Notes: generated from the sequence alone by a model not told the origin. 64,000 nt of DNA from Gemmatimonadota bacterium (GCA_016720805.1 JADKJZ010000001.1:124001-188000), one strand, 5' to 3'; shown: positions 24,656-33,298, counted from the stretch's first letter. Program-made: numbers and translations.

Positions 24656-25699
24656 CTATTCCGGCCACTGCTGCGTCAGACAATGAAACGCCCCCAACCC
24701 CCAGATCAGCGCCGTGCAGTCGATCACCACCACCGTGCGGGTCGGGAAGAGCGCCTGCAATGTGGCGCGGGCGATCTCGTCCCGCTCGGCGTCGTAGCCC
24801 GGAAGGAGGACCACCTCGTTGCCGATGTAGAAGTTGGCGTACGAGGCCGGCAGGCGCTGGTCCTCATAGACCACCGGTCGCGGCATCGGGAGGGTGACGA
24901 TCCGGAACGGCTCGCCGTTGCAGTCCGTCATCGCCTCGAGGCGCATCAGGTTCGCGAGCAGCAACGCGTAGTTCTCATCCGACGGGTCGTCCTCGAGCAC
25001 CGTGACGATCGTGCGCGCGTCGACGAATCGGGTGATGTCGTCGATGTGGCCGTCGGTGTCATCGCCGACGATCCCCTCGCCGAGCCAGAGGATCTTCTGC
25101 ACGCCGAGATGGTCCTTGAGCGACTGCTCGATCTCGGCCTTCGAGAGCCCCGGATTGCGATTCGGATTGAGGAGGCACGCCTCGGTGGTGAGCAGCACGC
25201 CCTCGCCGTTCACCTCGATGCTGCCGCCCTCGAGGATCATCCCCGGTGACAGCCGCGCGATGCCGTACTCCTCGGCGACGAGGCGCGGGATCTCGTTGTC
25301 GAGATCGTACGGCGGATACTTGCCACCCCAGGCGTTGTAGCCCCAGTCGAGGATCAATTGCTCGCGCGTGCCGTTGGCGTCGCGCTGCACGAAAATCGGG
25401 CCGTGGTCGCGACACCAGGCGTCATTGGTCGGGAAGTGATGGAAGAAAACGTTCGCGGTCGGCACCTTCGCCTCGGCGAGCACCGCACGCGCCTCCGCCT
25501 CCATGGCGTCGTCGGCCACGTTGACGTGCACCTCCTCGCCAGGAGCGAGGTGGCGGATCATCTCCGCGATCACGTAGGGCACCGGGAAGAAGTTCCCGGG
25601 CCAGCTCGATTCGCGGTGCGGCCACGACAACCAGGTGCCCCGGTGAGGCGCCCACTCCGCTGGCATCACGAATCCGCGCGCGGCGGGAGTATCAGTCAA
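24656..25699 (-). CDS. aguA: Agmatine deiminase
   Basis: Up to 347 residues, the usual size. WCRDHGPIFVQ near residue 92, LDWGYNAWGGKYPPYD near 117, EGGSIEVNGEG near 158, DDTDGHIDD near 213 and the catalytic-Cys loop LGAFHCLTQQ at the C-terminus identify agmatine deiminase, which makes N-carbamoylputrescine and ammonia. The TTG at 25699 overlaps the upstream aguB gene by 8 bases; ATG at 25666 (11 codons later) is the alternative but would begin right at the first domain strand. With aguB it forms the two-step agmatine-to-putrescine route. The stop is next to repeat element C. Confidence 0.93.
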   Translation of the reverse strand: MTDTPAARGFVMPAEWAPHRGTWLSWPHRESSWPGNFFPVPYVIAEMIRHLAPGEEVHVNVADDAMEAEARAVLAEAKVPTANVFFHHFPTNDAWCRDHGPIFVQRDANGTREQLILDWGYNAWGGKYPPYDLDNEIPRLVAEEYGIARLSPGMILEGGSIEVNGEGVLLTTEACLLNPNRNPGLSKAEIEQSLKDHLGVQKILWLGEGIVGDDTDGHIDDITRFVDARTIVTVLEDDPSDENYALLLANLMRLEAMTDCNGEPFRIVTLPMPRPVVYEDQRLPASYANFYIGNEVVLLPGYDAERDEIARATLQALFPTRTVVVIDCTALIWGLGAFHCLTQQWPE

Positions 25700-26588
25700 T
25701 GTACCGCCGTGTCAGGTCGCCGTAGGCATCGATGCGGCGGTCCCGCAGGAACGGCCAGTGCGTGCGCACCACGTCAACGTTGCCGAGATCGCAGTCCGCG
25801 ACGAGGATCTCCTCGTCCTGACCGGCCTTGGTCAGGATGCGGCCGTTCGGGTCGGCGATGAACGAGCCGCCCCAGAACTCGATCCCCGGCGCGTCGGCCG
25901 CGCTCCCCGGCAGTACTTCGTGGCCCGTCCGGTTCACCGAGCAGACGAAGCAGCCGTTGGCCACCGCGTGACTTCGCTGGATCGTCTCCCACGCCGCCTG
26001 CTGTCGTTCGCCGTACTCCGCCTTCTCGGGTGGCAGCCAGCCGATCGCCGTCGGATAGAAGAGGATCTCCGCGCCGCTCATCGCCGTGAGGCGGGCGGCT
26101 TCCGGGTACCACTGGTCCCAGCAGATCAGCACGCCGATCTTGCCGAACTTGGTGTCCCAGCTGCGGAAGCCGAGGTCGCCGGGGGTGAAGTAGAACTTCT
26201 CGTAGAACTGCGGATCGTCCGGGATGTGCATCTTCCGGTACTTGCCGAGGTACGTGCCATCGGCGTCGATCACGGCAGCCGTGTTGTGGTAGAGTCCCTG
26301 CGCGCGTCGCTCGAAGAGCGAGGCGACGATCACCACGCCGAGCTCCTTCGCGACAGCCGAGAGGCGGTCGGTCGAGGGGCCCGGAATCGCCTCGGCGAGC
26401 TGGAAGAAGTCGTGGTCTTCGCGCTGGCAGAAGTAGTACCAGCCGAAGAGCTCCTGCAGGCAGATGATCTGGGCGCCCTGGGCGGCGGCCTGGCGGATCC
26501 CCTCGATGGCACGATCGAGGTTGCCGGCGGGGGTGGCCCCCACCCGCTGCTGGACCAGCCCGACCCGGACGGTTCGCGAAGTAGTCAT
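25692..26588 (-). CDS. aguB: N-carbamoylputrescine amidohydrolase
   Basis: 298 residues of the nitrilase superfamily. Catalytic triad: Glu in CLQELFGWYYF near residue 46, Lys in LGKYRKMHIPDD near 119, Cys in VLICWDQWYPEAAR near 155. The C-terminal WPFLRDRRIDAYGDLTRRY is typical of AguB. It converts N-carbamoylputrescine to putrescine, carbon dioxide and ammonia, following AguA, with which it overlaps. ATG at 26588 sits 7 bases after a TATTTT box, a likely leaderless start. The ATG shares bases with a candidate ATG for the divergent gene. Confidence 0.93.
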   Translation of the reverse strand: MTTSRTVRVGLVQQRVGATPAGNLDRAIEGIRQAAAQGAQIICLQELFGWYYFCQREDHDFFQLAEAIPGPSTDRLSAVAKELGVVIVASLFERRAQGLYHNTAAVIDADGTYLGKYRKMHIPDDPQFYEKFYFTPGDLGFRSWDTKFGKIGVLICWDQWYPEAARLTAMSGAEILFYPTAIGWLPPEKAEYGERQQAAWETIQRSHAVANGCFVCSVNRTGHEVLPGSAADAPGIEFWGGSFIADPNGRILTKAGQDEEILVADCDLGNVDVVRTHWPFLRDRRIDAYGDLTRRYID

Positions 26589-27738
26589 GGCGACTAAAAT
26601 AGTGCTGGCTCCCGGCGGCGGCATCCGCCTGCCGGGATTGGCTTCCTTGGCGCTCGAGGCTCCCATTCGCGTCCCGACCCGACTCCTGGCCCTCTCGCTC
26701 CTCCTCCTGGCCCCCGGCGTGGCCACCGCGCAGCGCCTCGACTGGCGTGCCCGGGTGGCGCTCTATGGCGACAACACCGAGTTCTTCACCCCCTATCGGG
26801 TGGGCGAGACGATCCTCGGCACCCAGCTCCAGACGTGGCTCGAGGCCAAGCCGGGGCGGCGGACCGAACTGCGTCTCGGCTTCTACGCCGACCGCCGGCT
26901 CGGCAGTGAGCAGTTCACCGACACCCTGCTGCCCATCGTCGCCTTCCGCTATCGGACCGAGCACTCGCAGGGAATCATCGGCACCCTGGAGACGGTGCGG
27001 CGGCATGGCCTGCTTGAGCCGCTGATGGTCACGACGCGCGAGCTCACCACGCCGGTCGAGTCCGGCATCCAATGGATCGAGACGCGCGGCATCTTCCGAG
27101 GCGAGGCCTGGGTCAACTGGCAGCAGCTCAACACGCCGACGCAGCGCGAGGCGTTCGAGATGGGCGCCGTGCTGCGCGTCGAGCCGACCGACTGGGCCAC
27201 CATCGAGGCGCAGCATCTCTGGTCACACCGCGGTGGACAGCTCTACGACGCCGGCGTGCCGGTGAGCAACAACCGCGTCACCGCGCTCGGTGCCACGGCG
27301 CGGCGCACGCTGCCGACGCTCGGCGCGTCGTCGCTGGCGGCGTGGCGCTTCTGGAGTGATGGGAACATCGATCCGAACTATCCTGCCGACCGCGCCTCGA
27401 AGGGGCACGGCACCTACCTGCGGGCGAGTGTCACGCCGCGCGGGTGGGTCGAGGTCTTCGCGATCCATTGGCGCGGGCGCGACTTCGTCGCCGCGGCGGG
27501 CGACAACAACTACAACTCGACTGGCCACGATCCAGCCTTCTATCGCAGCCAGCGGAAGTACACCGAGCTCGGCCTGCTGCGGCGCACCCCGATCGGCGGC
27601 GGCGTGACCTTCGATGCCGAGGCTCGGTGGCACCGGATCGACAACGAGAAGAGCATCGCCTTCTTCAACACGCCGTGGGAGCTGAGCTACCGCTTCATCG
27701 TGCGGGCACCGATCGACGTGGCGGTGCGGCGGCGCTGA
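26587..27738 (+). CDS. Outer-membrane beta-barrel-like protein of unknown function
   Basis: 383 residues from ATG 26587. A hydrophobic stretch (LLALSLLLLAPGVATAQ) ends in a signal-peptidase site near residue 46. The mature part is rich in alternating polar and aromatic residues ending in strands such as ELSYRFIVRAPIDVAVRRR, consistent with a beta-barrel. I do not recognise the family. The start is uncertain: ATG 26587 overlaps the divergent aguB start and leaves an overlong N-region; TTG at 26638 or 26647 would give a normal signal peptide. Confidence 0.62.
   Translation: MATKIVLAPGGGIRLPGLASLALEAPIRVPTRLLALSLLLLAPGVATAQRLDWRARVALYGDNTEFFTPYRVGETILGTQLQTWLEAKPGRRTELRLGFYADRRLGSEQFTDTLLPIVAFRYRTEHSQGIIGTLETVRRHGLLEPLMVTTRELTTPVESGIQWIETRGIFRGEAWVNWQQLNTPTQREAFEMGAVLRVEPTDWATIEAQHLWSHRGGQLYDAGVPVSNNRVTALGATARRTLPTLGASSLAAWRFWSDGNIDPNYPADRASKGHGTYLRASVTPRGWVEVFAIHWRGRDFVAAAGDNNYNSTGHDPAFYRSQRKYTELGLLRRTPIGGGVTFDAEARWHRIDNEKSIAFFNTPWELSYRFIVRAPIDVAVRRR
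26596..26601 (-). promoter_or_regulatory. TATTTT -10 box of a probable leaderless aguB promoter
   Basis: TATTTT on the minus strand, seven bases from the aguB ATG (26588). Transcription would start at the A of the ATG. Confidence 0.52.
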
Positions 27739-27769
27739 CTGCGCCCTCGCGCCCACCCGCCCCCGGCGC

Positions 27770-27775
27770 TATTCT
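27770..27775 (+). promoter_or_regulatory. -10-like box TATTCT upstream of the DUF305 gene
   Basis: TATTCT, 37 bases before the ATG at 27813, in the context GGCGC-box. Confidence 0.38.
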
Positions 27776-27812
27776 CCCTCTTCTACCCGACACATCCTGC
27801 TGGAGCCCCGCC

Positions 27813-28412
27813 ATGAAGGCCCCTTTGCCGTTCGCCCTGCTCGTTGCCGTGTTGCTGGCCCCCGGGCTGGCAGCCCAGGCCCCGGCACGCACCGGCAGCT
27901 CGGCCGCCGACGTGAAGTTCATCACCGGAATGATCCCCCATCACGCCCAGGCGGTGCAGATGGGTCGCTGGGCGCCGACGCACGGGGCGAGTGCCGCGCT
28001 GAAGCGATTCGCCGAGCGGATCGTGGTGGCCCAGCGCGACGAGATCGCGGCGATGCGCACCTGGCTCCGACAGCAGGGCCAGCCGGTGCCGGACACCAAC
28101 GCCACCCATGTCATGATGAAGATGGACGGCATGGACCACGCGATGTTGATGCCTGGGATGCTGACCGATGAGGAGATGGCCAAGCTCGATGGCCTGCGTG
28201 GCGTCGAGTTCGACCGCTTCTTCCTCTCGTCAATGATCAAGCACCACGGCGGCGCCGTCTCGATGGTGGACGAACTCTTCGCGTCGTACGGCGCGGGGCA
28301 AGACGAGTTCGTCTTCCGCTTCGCTTCCGACGTCTTCGCCGACCAGACCACCGAAATTGAATTCCTGCAGGGAATGCTCGATGCCCTGCCGCCGCCTGCC
28401 GCACGTCCCTAG
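27813..28412 (+). CDS. Exported DUF305 protein
   Basis: 199 residues with a signal peptide ending LAAQA. Two copies of the DUF305 motif, MIPHHAQAVQM near residue 43 and MIKHHGGAVSM near 142, sit in a helical ferritin-like fold. The histidines and the methionine-rich middle (HVMMKMDGMDHAMLMPGM) suggest metal binding, perhaps copper, but the function is not established. ATG at 27813 is the only reasonable start. The LVIVD gene follows 39 bases later and is probably co-transcribed. Confidence 0.85.
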   Translation: MKAPLPFALLVAVLLAPGLAAQAPARTGSSAADVKFITGMIPHHAQAVQMGRWAPTHGASAALKRFAERIVVAQRDEIAAMRTWLRQQGQPVPDTNATHVMMKMDGMDHAMLMPGMLTDEEMAKLDGLRGVEFDRFFLSSMIKHHGGAVSMVDELFASYGAGQDEFVFRFASDVFADQTTEIEFLQGMLDALPPPAARP

Positions 28413-28451
28413 TCCCTCCGCCTCTCTCCCGCCCCCGCCGAGGATTCCGCG

Positions 28452-30305
28452 ATGTTCCCTTACTGTTTGTCTGTTCGCCGAGCGTTGCCGCTGCTCGGAC
28501 TCGCGCTCGCACTGGCCGCCGTCCCCGCGGCCGCGCAGCAGAAGATCAAGACCACGCCCTCGCCCGATCCGCGCGAGGGGCTCAAGGCCGGAAAGTTCGA
28601 CGCCGGCATCGCGATCTGGAACATGAAGATGCTGTCGACCACGCCGTCGCCGGGGCCGTTCGCCCTCAACACCAACAGCGACCTCGCCTTCTCCGGCACC
28701 AAGGTCTATCAGGGCAACTACGACGGCCTGATGATCTGGGACATCGCCAATCCCGCCAAGCCGTATCTGGTGAACTGGGTGCACTGTCCGGCGTCGCAGA
28801 GCGACGTCTCGGTCTACAAGAACCTCGCGTTCGTCTCGGCCGAGGGGCTCACGGGGCGGATGGACTGCGGGACGGGGGGCGTCCCTGACCCGGTCAGCAA
28901 GGACCGCGTGCGCGGCATCCGGATCTTCGACATGACCGATCCGCTCAAGCCGAAGTACGTCGGCAACGTGCAGACCTGCCGCGGCTCGCATACGCACACC
29001 GTGGTCACCGACAAGAACGATCCCGACAACGTCTACGTCTACATCTCCGGCTCTGCGGGTGTCCGTTCGGCCGACGAGTTGCCGGGCTGCTCGGGGCTCG
29101 CCCCCGATGCCGATCCGAACTCGGCGCTCTTCCGGATCGAGGTGATCAAGGTGCCGCTGGCTGATCCGTCGAAGGCCGCGATTGTCTCGTCACCGCGGAT
29201 CTTCACCGACCTCGCGCCGGCACCGACGCGGTTGACGCCGGCCGCGCCGTCGCCGAATGCGGCGGCGCGTGGCGGGGCGGGTGCCCCGGGTGCCCCGGGT
29301 GCGGCTGGTGCAGGTCGCGGGGCCGGCGGCGGTCGTGGGGCCGCGGGTGGCGCGCCACGCGTCCGCACCGGTCCGAACCAGTGCCATGACATCACCGTCT
29401 ATCCGGGCGCCGGGCTCGCTGGTGGCGCGTGCGGCGGCTACGGTCTGCTGCTCGACATCAGCAACCCGGCCAATCCGCGGCGCATCGATGCCGTCGCCGA
29501 CACCAACTTCTCCTTCTGGCACTCGGCCACCTTCAGCAACGATGGCAAGGCCGTGCTCTTCACCGACGAGTGGGGCGGGGGTCGTGCGCCACGCTGCCGC
29601 GCGAGCGACCACTACGAATGGGGCGGCAACGCCCTCTTCAAGATCGTCGACGGGAAGATGGTCTTCCAGAGCTACTACAAGATGCCGTCGCACCAGACCG
29701 ACTGGGAGAACTGCGTCGCACACAACGGCTCGCCGATCCCGATCCCGGGGCGCGAGGTGATGGTGCAGGGGTGGTACCAGGGCGGCATCTCGATCTTCGA
29801 CTGGACCGATCCGGCGTCACCGTTCGAGGTCGCGTTCTTCGACCGTGGGCCGCTCAAGGATGGCGAGCTCACCAGCGCCGGCTCGTGGTCGGTGTATTGG
29901 TACAACGGCGTGATCGTGAACTCCGAGATCGCGCGCGGCCTCGACGTCTTCGAGCTGGCGCCGAGCAAGTACATCTCGCAGAACGAGATCGACGCGGCGA
30001 AGACGGTGGTCTTCACCGAGCTCAATCCGCAGGAGCAGCCGAAGATGGTGTGGCCCGCGAGCTTCGCGAAGGCGCGCGCGTTCGTCGACCAGCTCGAGCG
30101 GTCGAAGGGGCTCAGCGCGGCGCGGATCGGTGCAGTTCGCGGTGCGCTCACTGCCGCCGAGCGGGCGAGCGGCGCGGCGCGGAAGACGGCGCTGACCAGG
30201 CTCGCGGCGCAGGTTGACGCTGATGGAAAGGCGTCGAGCGACAAGGCCAAGCTGGCCATGCTCGGCGACGCGGTGCGGGAGTTGGCGGCCGAGCCGCGGC
30301 TTTAG
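28452..30305 (+). CDS. Exported LVIVD-repeat beta-propeller-like protein
   Basis: 617 residues, signal peptide ending PAAAQ. Blades carry repeated DI(A/S)NPA(K/N)P-type motifs (WDIANPAKPYLV near 97, DISNPANPRRI near 338, FDWTDPASPFEV near 448), the LVIVD signature. A Gly/Ala-rich insert occupies about residues 273-302. The C-terminal 70 residues are helical. It probably folds as a propeller on the cell surface or in the periplasm. No enzymatic motif is evident. ATG at 28452 lies downstream of DUF305. The stop codon is inside a CCGCGGCT hairpin. Confidence 0.82.
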   Translation: MFPYCLSVRRALPLLGLALALAAVPAAAQQKIKTTPSPDPREGLKAGKFDAGIAIWNMKMLSTTPSPGPFALNTNSDLAFSGTKVYQGNYDGLMIWDIANPAKPYLVNWVHCPASQSDVSVYKNLAFVSAEGLTGRMDCGTGGVPDPVSKDRVRGIRIFDMTDPLKPKYVGNVQTCRGSHTHTVVTDKNDPDNVYVYISGSAGVRSADELPGCSGLAPDADPNSALFRIEVIKVPLADPSKAAIVSSPRIFTDLAPAPTRLTPAAPSPNAAARGGAGAPGAPGAAGAGRGAGGGRGAAGGAPRVRTGPNQCHDITVYPGAGLAGGACGGYGLLLDISNPANPRRIDAVADTNFSFWHSATFSNDGKAVLFTDEWGGGRAPRCRASDHYEWGGNALFKIVDGKMVFQSYYKMPSHQTDWENCVAHNGSPIPIPGREVMVQGWYQGGISIFDWTDPASPFEVAFFDRGPLKDGELTSAGSWSVYWYNGVIVNSEIARGLDVFELAPSKYISQNEIDAAKTVVFTELNPQEQPKMVWPASFAKARAFVDQLERSKGLSAARIGAVRGALTAAERASGAARKTALTRLAAQVDADGKASSDKAKLAMLGDAVRELAAEPRL

Positions 30306-30311
30306 CCGCGG
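30294..30311. terminator. CCGCGGCT..AGCCGCGG hairpin at the LVIVD gene end
   Basis: 8-bp stem, 30294-30301 with 30304-30311, loop TT; it contains the TAG stop (30303-30305). The same stem occurs at 18935-18952. Confidence 0.5.
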
Positions 30312-30333
30312 TCCGTAGCGACCACGCGCGTCC

Positions 30334-30382
30334 GGCCATTCTTGCCGCTCCGGCAGGGATGGCCGGGCCATCACGCCCGGCC
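30334..30382 (+). other. Two overlapping, mutually exclusive hairpins in a 174-base intergenic region
   Basis: Hairpin 1 pairs 30334-30347 with 30351-30364 (14 bp, with G-U pairs in RNA). Hairpin 2 pairs GGCCGGGC (30361-30368) with GCCCGGCC (30375-30382). They share 30361-30364, so only one can form completely. This could be a terminator/antiterminator arrangement or two simple terminators. Confidence 0.4.
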
Positions 30383-30454
30383 GACCGTCGTAATCTGTTG
30401 GGAAACAACGGGTTACAAGCGCCCTCCCGGCGGTGTAGTTCTTGCGATTTCCCA

Positions 30455-30480
30455 CGGCGACCTCTGATTCGGAGTCGCCG
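30455..30480 (+). promoter_or_regulatory. Hairpin enclosing the ribosome-binding site of the next gene
   Basis: CGGCGAC (30455-30461) pairs with GTCGCCG (30474-30480). The GGAG ribosome site (30471-30474) and the first base of the GTG start (30480) are inside it, so translation could be gated. Confidence 0.35.
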
Positions 30481-31457
30481 TGCGTCGTTTCGTCTTGCTC
30501 GCTGTTGCCGCGCTGCTCGTGCCCGCCGCCGGGGCCACCGCGCAGACCACCACCGCCGATACCACCGCGGTGGTCTGCCCGACTGGCCTTTCGGCGGCGG
30601 GCACCAAAGTCTGCACGGCGGCCCTCGACGGGATCACCATGATCCACCCGCTCGCGGCGCTGCTGATGAATGGCGGCAACCCGCGGCTCGGGAGTGCCGG
30701 CGTGATCGGCCGCTTCGGGCATGTGGCGCTCGGCCTCCGCGCGACCACTGCCATGGCGGTGGTTCCCGACCTCACGTGGGCCGGCAACACCGACACCGTC
30801 CCCGTCGGCCGGCGCGTGCAGCTCTATGCGCCGCGGGTCGACCTCGCGATGGGCCTCCTCCAGAAGCAGATGCCCACCGGCGTCGTCGGCATCGACTTCA
30901 TGCTCTCGGCGCTGGTGATCCCGCGGAACCGCACCAATCTCTTCACGCCGGTCCCGGGGAGCCGCACCATCCAGGACGCGACGGTCGCGCTCGACTGGGG
31001 GATCCGCGCCGGCATGTCGAGTCCGAAGTTGCCGACCGTCTCGCTCTCGATCATGAAGCGCTCGACGCCGACGGTGCAGATGGGCGGCACCACCAATGGC
31101 CAGACGACGGCGTGGACCTTCAACGCCTCGGCGATCGACGTGCGGCTCTTCACCGGGAAGCGCTTCGGCTGGTTCGAGTTCGCGGCGGGCGCCGGCGTGG
31201 ATCTCCTCTCCGGGAAGGGCGAGGTCGCCTACCGCGACCCGGGTACGGGGACGGTGGGTGAGGTCCTCGAACCGAAACTCTCTGGCATGCGCATCGTCAC
31301 CGCGCTCAACCTCGGTGTGCACATCGGCCCGCTGCATGTCGTCGGCGAGGGGGGCTATCAGGTCGGGTCGAACCTGGCGCTCACGACGCGCTACGCCGAG
31401 AACAACCCGAACGCGGGGAAGTTCTTCGGCGGGCTGGGAGTCGTGCTGGCGCGGTGA
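30480..31457 (+). CDS. Outer-membrane beta-barrel-like protein of unknown function
   Basis: 325 residues from GTG at 30480, with GGAG five bases upstream. The signal peptide ends GATAQ. The mature protein has alternating strands, many Gly and aromatic residues (GWFEFAAGAGVDLLSG, LHVVGEGGYQVGS) and ends GGLGVVLAR, as do small porin-like barrels. Two Cys near residues 33 and 44 could form a disulphide. I do not recognise the family. It is preceded by an intergenic region rich in hairpins. Confidence 0.68.
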   Translation: MRRFVLLAVAALLVPAAGATAQTTTADTTAVVCPTGLSAAGTKVCTAALDGITMIHPLAALLMNGGNPRLGSAGVIGRFGHVALGLRATTAMAVVPDLTWAGNTDTVPVGRRVQLYAPRVDLAMGLLQKQMPTGVVGIDFMLSALVIPRNRTNLFTPVPGSRTIQDATVALDWGIRAGMSSPKLPTVSLSIMKRSTPTVQMGGTTNGQTTAWTFNASAIDVRLFTGKRFGWFEFAAGAGVDLLSGKGEVAYRDPGTGTVGEVLEPKLSGMRIVTALNLGVHIGPLHVVGEGGYQVGSNLALTTRYAENNPNAGKFFGGLGVVLAR

Positions 31458-31553
31458 CGTGGGGCTGCCTTGAGCTGCAGCTGTTCAGGGCCGGCCAGGA
31501 ATGATGTGGCCGTTCCTTCCAGGCGGCGGGGATTGCTCGTCGCATACGGGGGC

Positions 31554-31919
31554 ATGATGGATCGCAAGGCGATGGTGCGTGACTACAAGGAGACCGCCCG
31601 CCCGATGGGCGTCTACCGCGTCTGGAACCCAGTGACGGGGACGTCGCTGGTGGCCGCGAGCCTCGACCTGCCCGCGATCCTCAACCGGCACCGCGCCCAG
31701 TTGAAGATGGGCGCGCATCCGACGACTGCGCTGCAGGCCGAATGGAATGCCGGCGCCAGCGCGGACTTCGTCTTCGAGGTGCTCGACACGCTGGCCCCCG
31801 CCAACCCGCCCGTCGCCGACCCCATCCCCGAACTGCAGGCGCTCGAGGCGATGTGGCTGGAGCAACTCGGCCTCGTCGCCGATCGGATGCACACGCTCAG
31901 GTCGCGACGGATCGGCTGA
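31554..31919 (+). CDS. Small GIY-YIG-like nuclease-fold protein
   Basis: 121 residues. MGVYRVWNPVTGTSLVAAS near residue 18 aligns with the GIY...YIG strands of the GIY-YIG superfamily, followed by a helix with NRHRAQLKMG and the typical LQAEWNA...FVFEVLD segment. The second half-motif reads LVA instead of YIG, so activity is doubtful. It lacks any added DNA-binding domain. ATG at 31554 or 31557 both fit. Its 3' end overlaps the convergent DoxX-like gene by 23 bases. Confidence 0.6.
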   Translation: MMDRKAMVRDYKETARPMGVYRVWNPVTGTSLVAASLDLPAILNRHRAQLKMGAHPTTALQAEWNAGASADFVFEVLDTLAPANPPVADPIPELQALEAMWLEQLGLVADRMHTLRSRRIG

Positions 31920-32319
31920 CCCCCGATGGCGCGGTGTCCGCCGCGGCTGCCACGACGACCAGCATGCAAAGCAGCGCGACGCTGTACTCACTGCCGCCGG
32001 TGCCATGTTCGCCAACGAACCAGCCGTTCCCCCAGTGAATCAGTATGATCCCCATGCCAGCAACGCAGAACAGCACGGCGGCCATCAGGCGGACCTGGCG
32101 ACCGAGGAGGATCATCGCCCCCGACACGAGCTCCGTCGCCGTGATGGCCCACACGACGGCCGTGCCGTTCGGGAAGCCCACGGACTCCATGAACTCCCCG
32201 AACTGCGGAATCGAGCCATTGGCGATGCGAACCACGGCGTGCGCCATGAACAGGGCCGGGGTGACGACCCGCAGCAGGCGGAGGGCGGTCGGCAGGGTGA
32301 GAAATGGGAACGCGCGCAC
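31897..32319 (-). CDS. DoxX-like membrane protein
   Basis: 140 residues with four hydrophobic segments: around residues 13-27, 56-74 (VVWAITATELVSGAMILLG), 78-95 and 115-130. The pattern, with HAVVRIANGSIPQFGEF between the first two helices, matches DoxX/DoxD-type proteins, whose function in most bacteria is unknown. GTG at 32319 is used, with GGAG upstream; no ATG gives the full first helix. Confidence 0.72.
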   Translation of the reverse strand: MRAFPFLTLPTALRLLRVVTPALFMAHAVVRIANGSIPQFGEFMESVGFPNGTAVVWAITATELVSGAMILLGRQVRLMAAVLFCVAGMGIILIHWGNGWFVGEHGTGGSEYSVALLCMLVVVAAAADTAPSGVSRSVAT

Positions 32320-32415
32320 GGATGACTCCCAGTGACGTGAGCAAAGCGGGAGTCGCAGGATAAGGCCGCCGACCGACGGGACGGCGTGAGCGAAGGCGGT
32401 CCTTACCAGCCTCAA

Positions 32416-32445
32416 ACCCGCGGGAGCCGGGCGGTCCCCGCGGGT
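32416..32445 (-). terminator. Hairpin after the endonuclease/exonuclease/phosphatase-family gene
   Basis: ACCCGCGGG (32416-32424) pairs with CCCGCGGGT (32437-32445), 12-base loop, 16 bases beyond the stop of the minus-strand gene ending at 32462. Confidence 0.5.
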
Positions 32446-32461
32446 CGGAAGGTGGCGCGGC

Positions 32462-33298
32462 CTATTTCCGCAACAGCAAACGCGCCATCACCGGCCGATG
32501 ATCCGACGCCATCCGTTCATCAACCACCGCGACGCTGTCGACTCGCCACCGCATGGCCGGCGACACGAAGACGAAATCAATCTCCTTCACGGGAGCCGGC
32601 GCCGCCGGGAACGTCAAGTGCCCGTCCCTCGGCTTCTCTGCCTCCATCGCGCCGCGCTCGAAGAGCCGGATCGTCCGTGATCCGGGCTCGTCGTTGAAGT
32701 CGCCCATCAGCAGGTAGGGTGTCGAGAGGGTGTCGAGCGTCGCGGCGAGGACCTTGGCCTGCGCGAACCGGAAGCCGTCGTCGCTCACCCAGTCGAAGTG
32801 CACGCTGACGACCGTCAGCGGGTCGCCGTTGGGCAACGTCACCTGCACCAGCAGTGCCACCCGTGGCTCATTGCCATCGGGGAGTCGGAGCGCCGTGCTG
32901 CGGACGATCGGGTGCTTCGAGAGGATCGCCAGCCCATACTCGCCGTCCTGGTAATCCATGAAGGGGCCGAATGCGGCCTTCATGCCGAGCAGGTCACCGA
33001 GCAGCTTCGCCTGATCGACGGAGCCGCTCCGGCGAACGTTGCGGTCCACTTCCTCGAGGGCGATGAAGTCGGCCTCAAGGGGGCGCAGCGTGGCCGCGGT
33101 GCGCTCGAGGCGCAGGGCGTCATCCATCCCGACACCGTGGCGGATGTTGTAGGTCACCGCGGTGATCGTGCTGCCCTGCGGGGTGCCGAGCTGGGAGAGC
33201 AGGGCGCAGGAGGCGGAGCCGAGGCAGAGCGCCGCCCCGATCAGCAGGCCGCGCCCCGTGGTCAGCCACGAATGCCGATGTCTGATTGGAACGATCAC
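32462..33298 (-). CDS. Exported endonuclease/exonuclease/phosphatase-family protein
   Basis: 278 residues. The DNase I-like fold is complete: TYNIRHGVG near residue 46, ALEEVDRN near 73, VVSVHFDW near 155, MGDFNDEP near 190, KEIDFVFVS near 238 and ASDHRPVMA near 267, giving metal and catalytic residues. An N-terminal hydrophobic segment ending SASCALL could be a lipoprotein or signal peptide, so it likely acts outside the cytoplasm on a phosphodiester such as a sugar phosphate or lipid headgroup. The start is GTG at 33298, which overlaps the TGA of the preceding gene (GTGA), so the two genes are coupled. Confidence 0.85.
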   Translation of the reverse strand: MIVPIRHRHSWLTTGRGLLIGAALCLGSASCALLSQLGTPQGSTITAVTYNIRHGVGMDDALRLERTAATLRPLEADFIALEEVDRNVRRSGSVDQAKLLGDLLGMKAAFGPFMDYQDGEYGLAILSKHPIVRSTALRLPDGNEPRVALLVQVTLPNGDPLTVVSVHFDWVSDDGFRFAQAKVLAATLDTLSTPYLLMGDFNDEPGSRTIRLFERGAMEAEKPRDGHLTFPAAPAPVKEIDFVFVSPAMRWRVDSVAVVDERMASDHRPVMARLLLRK

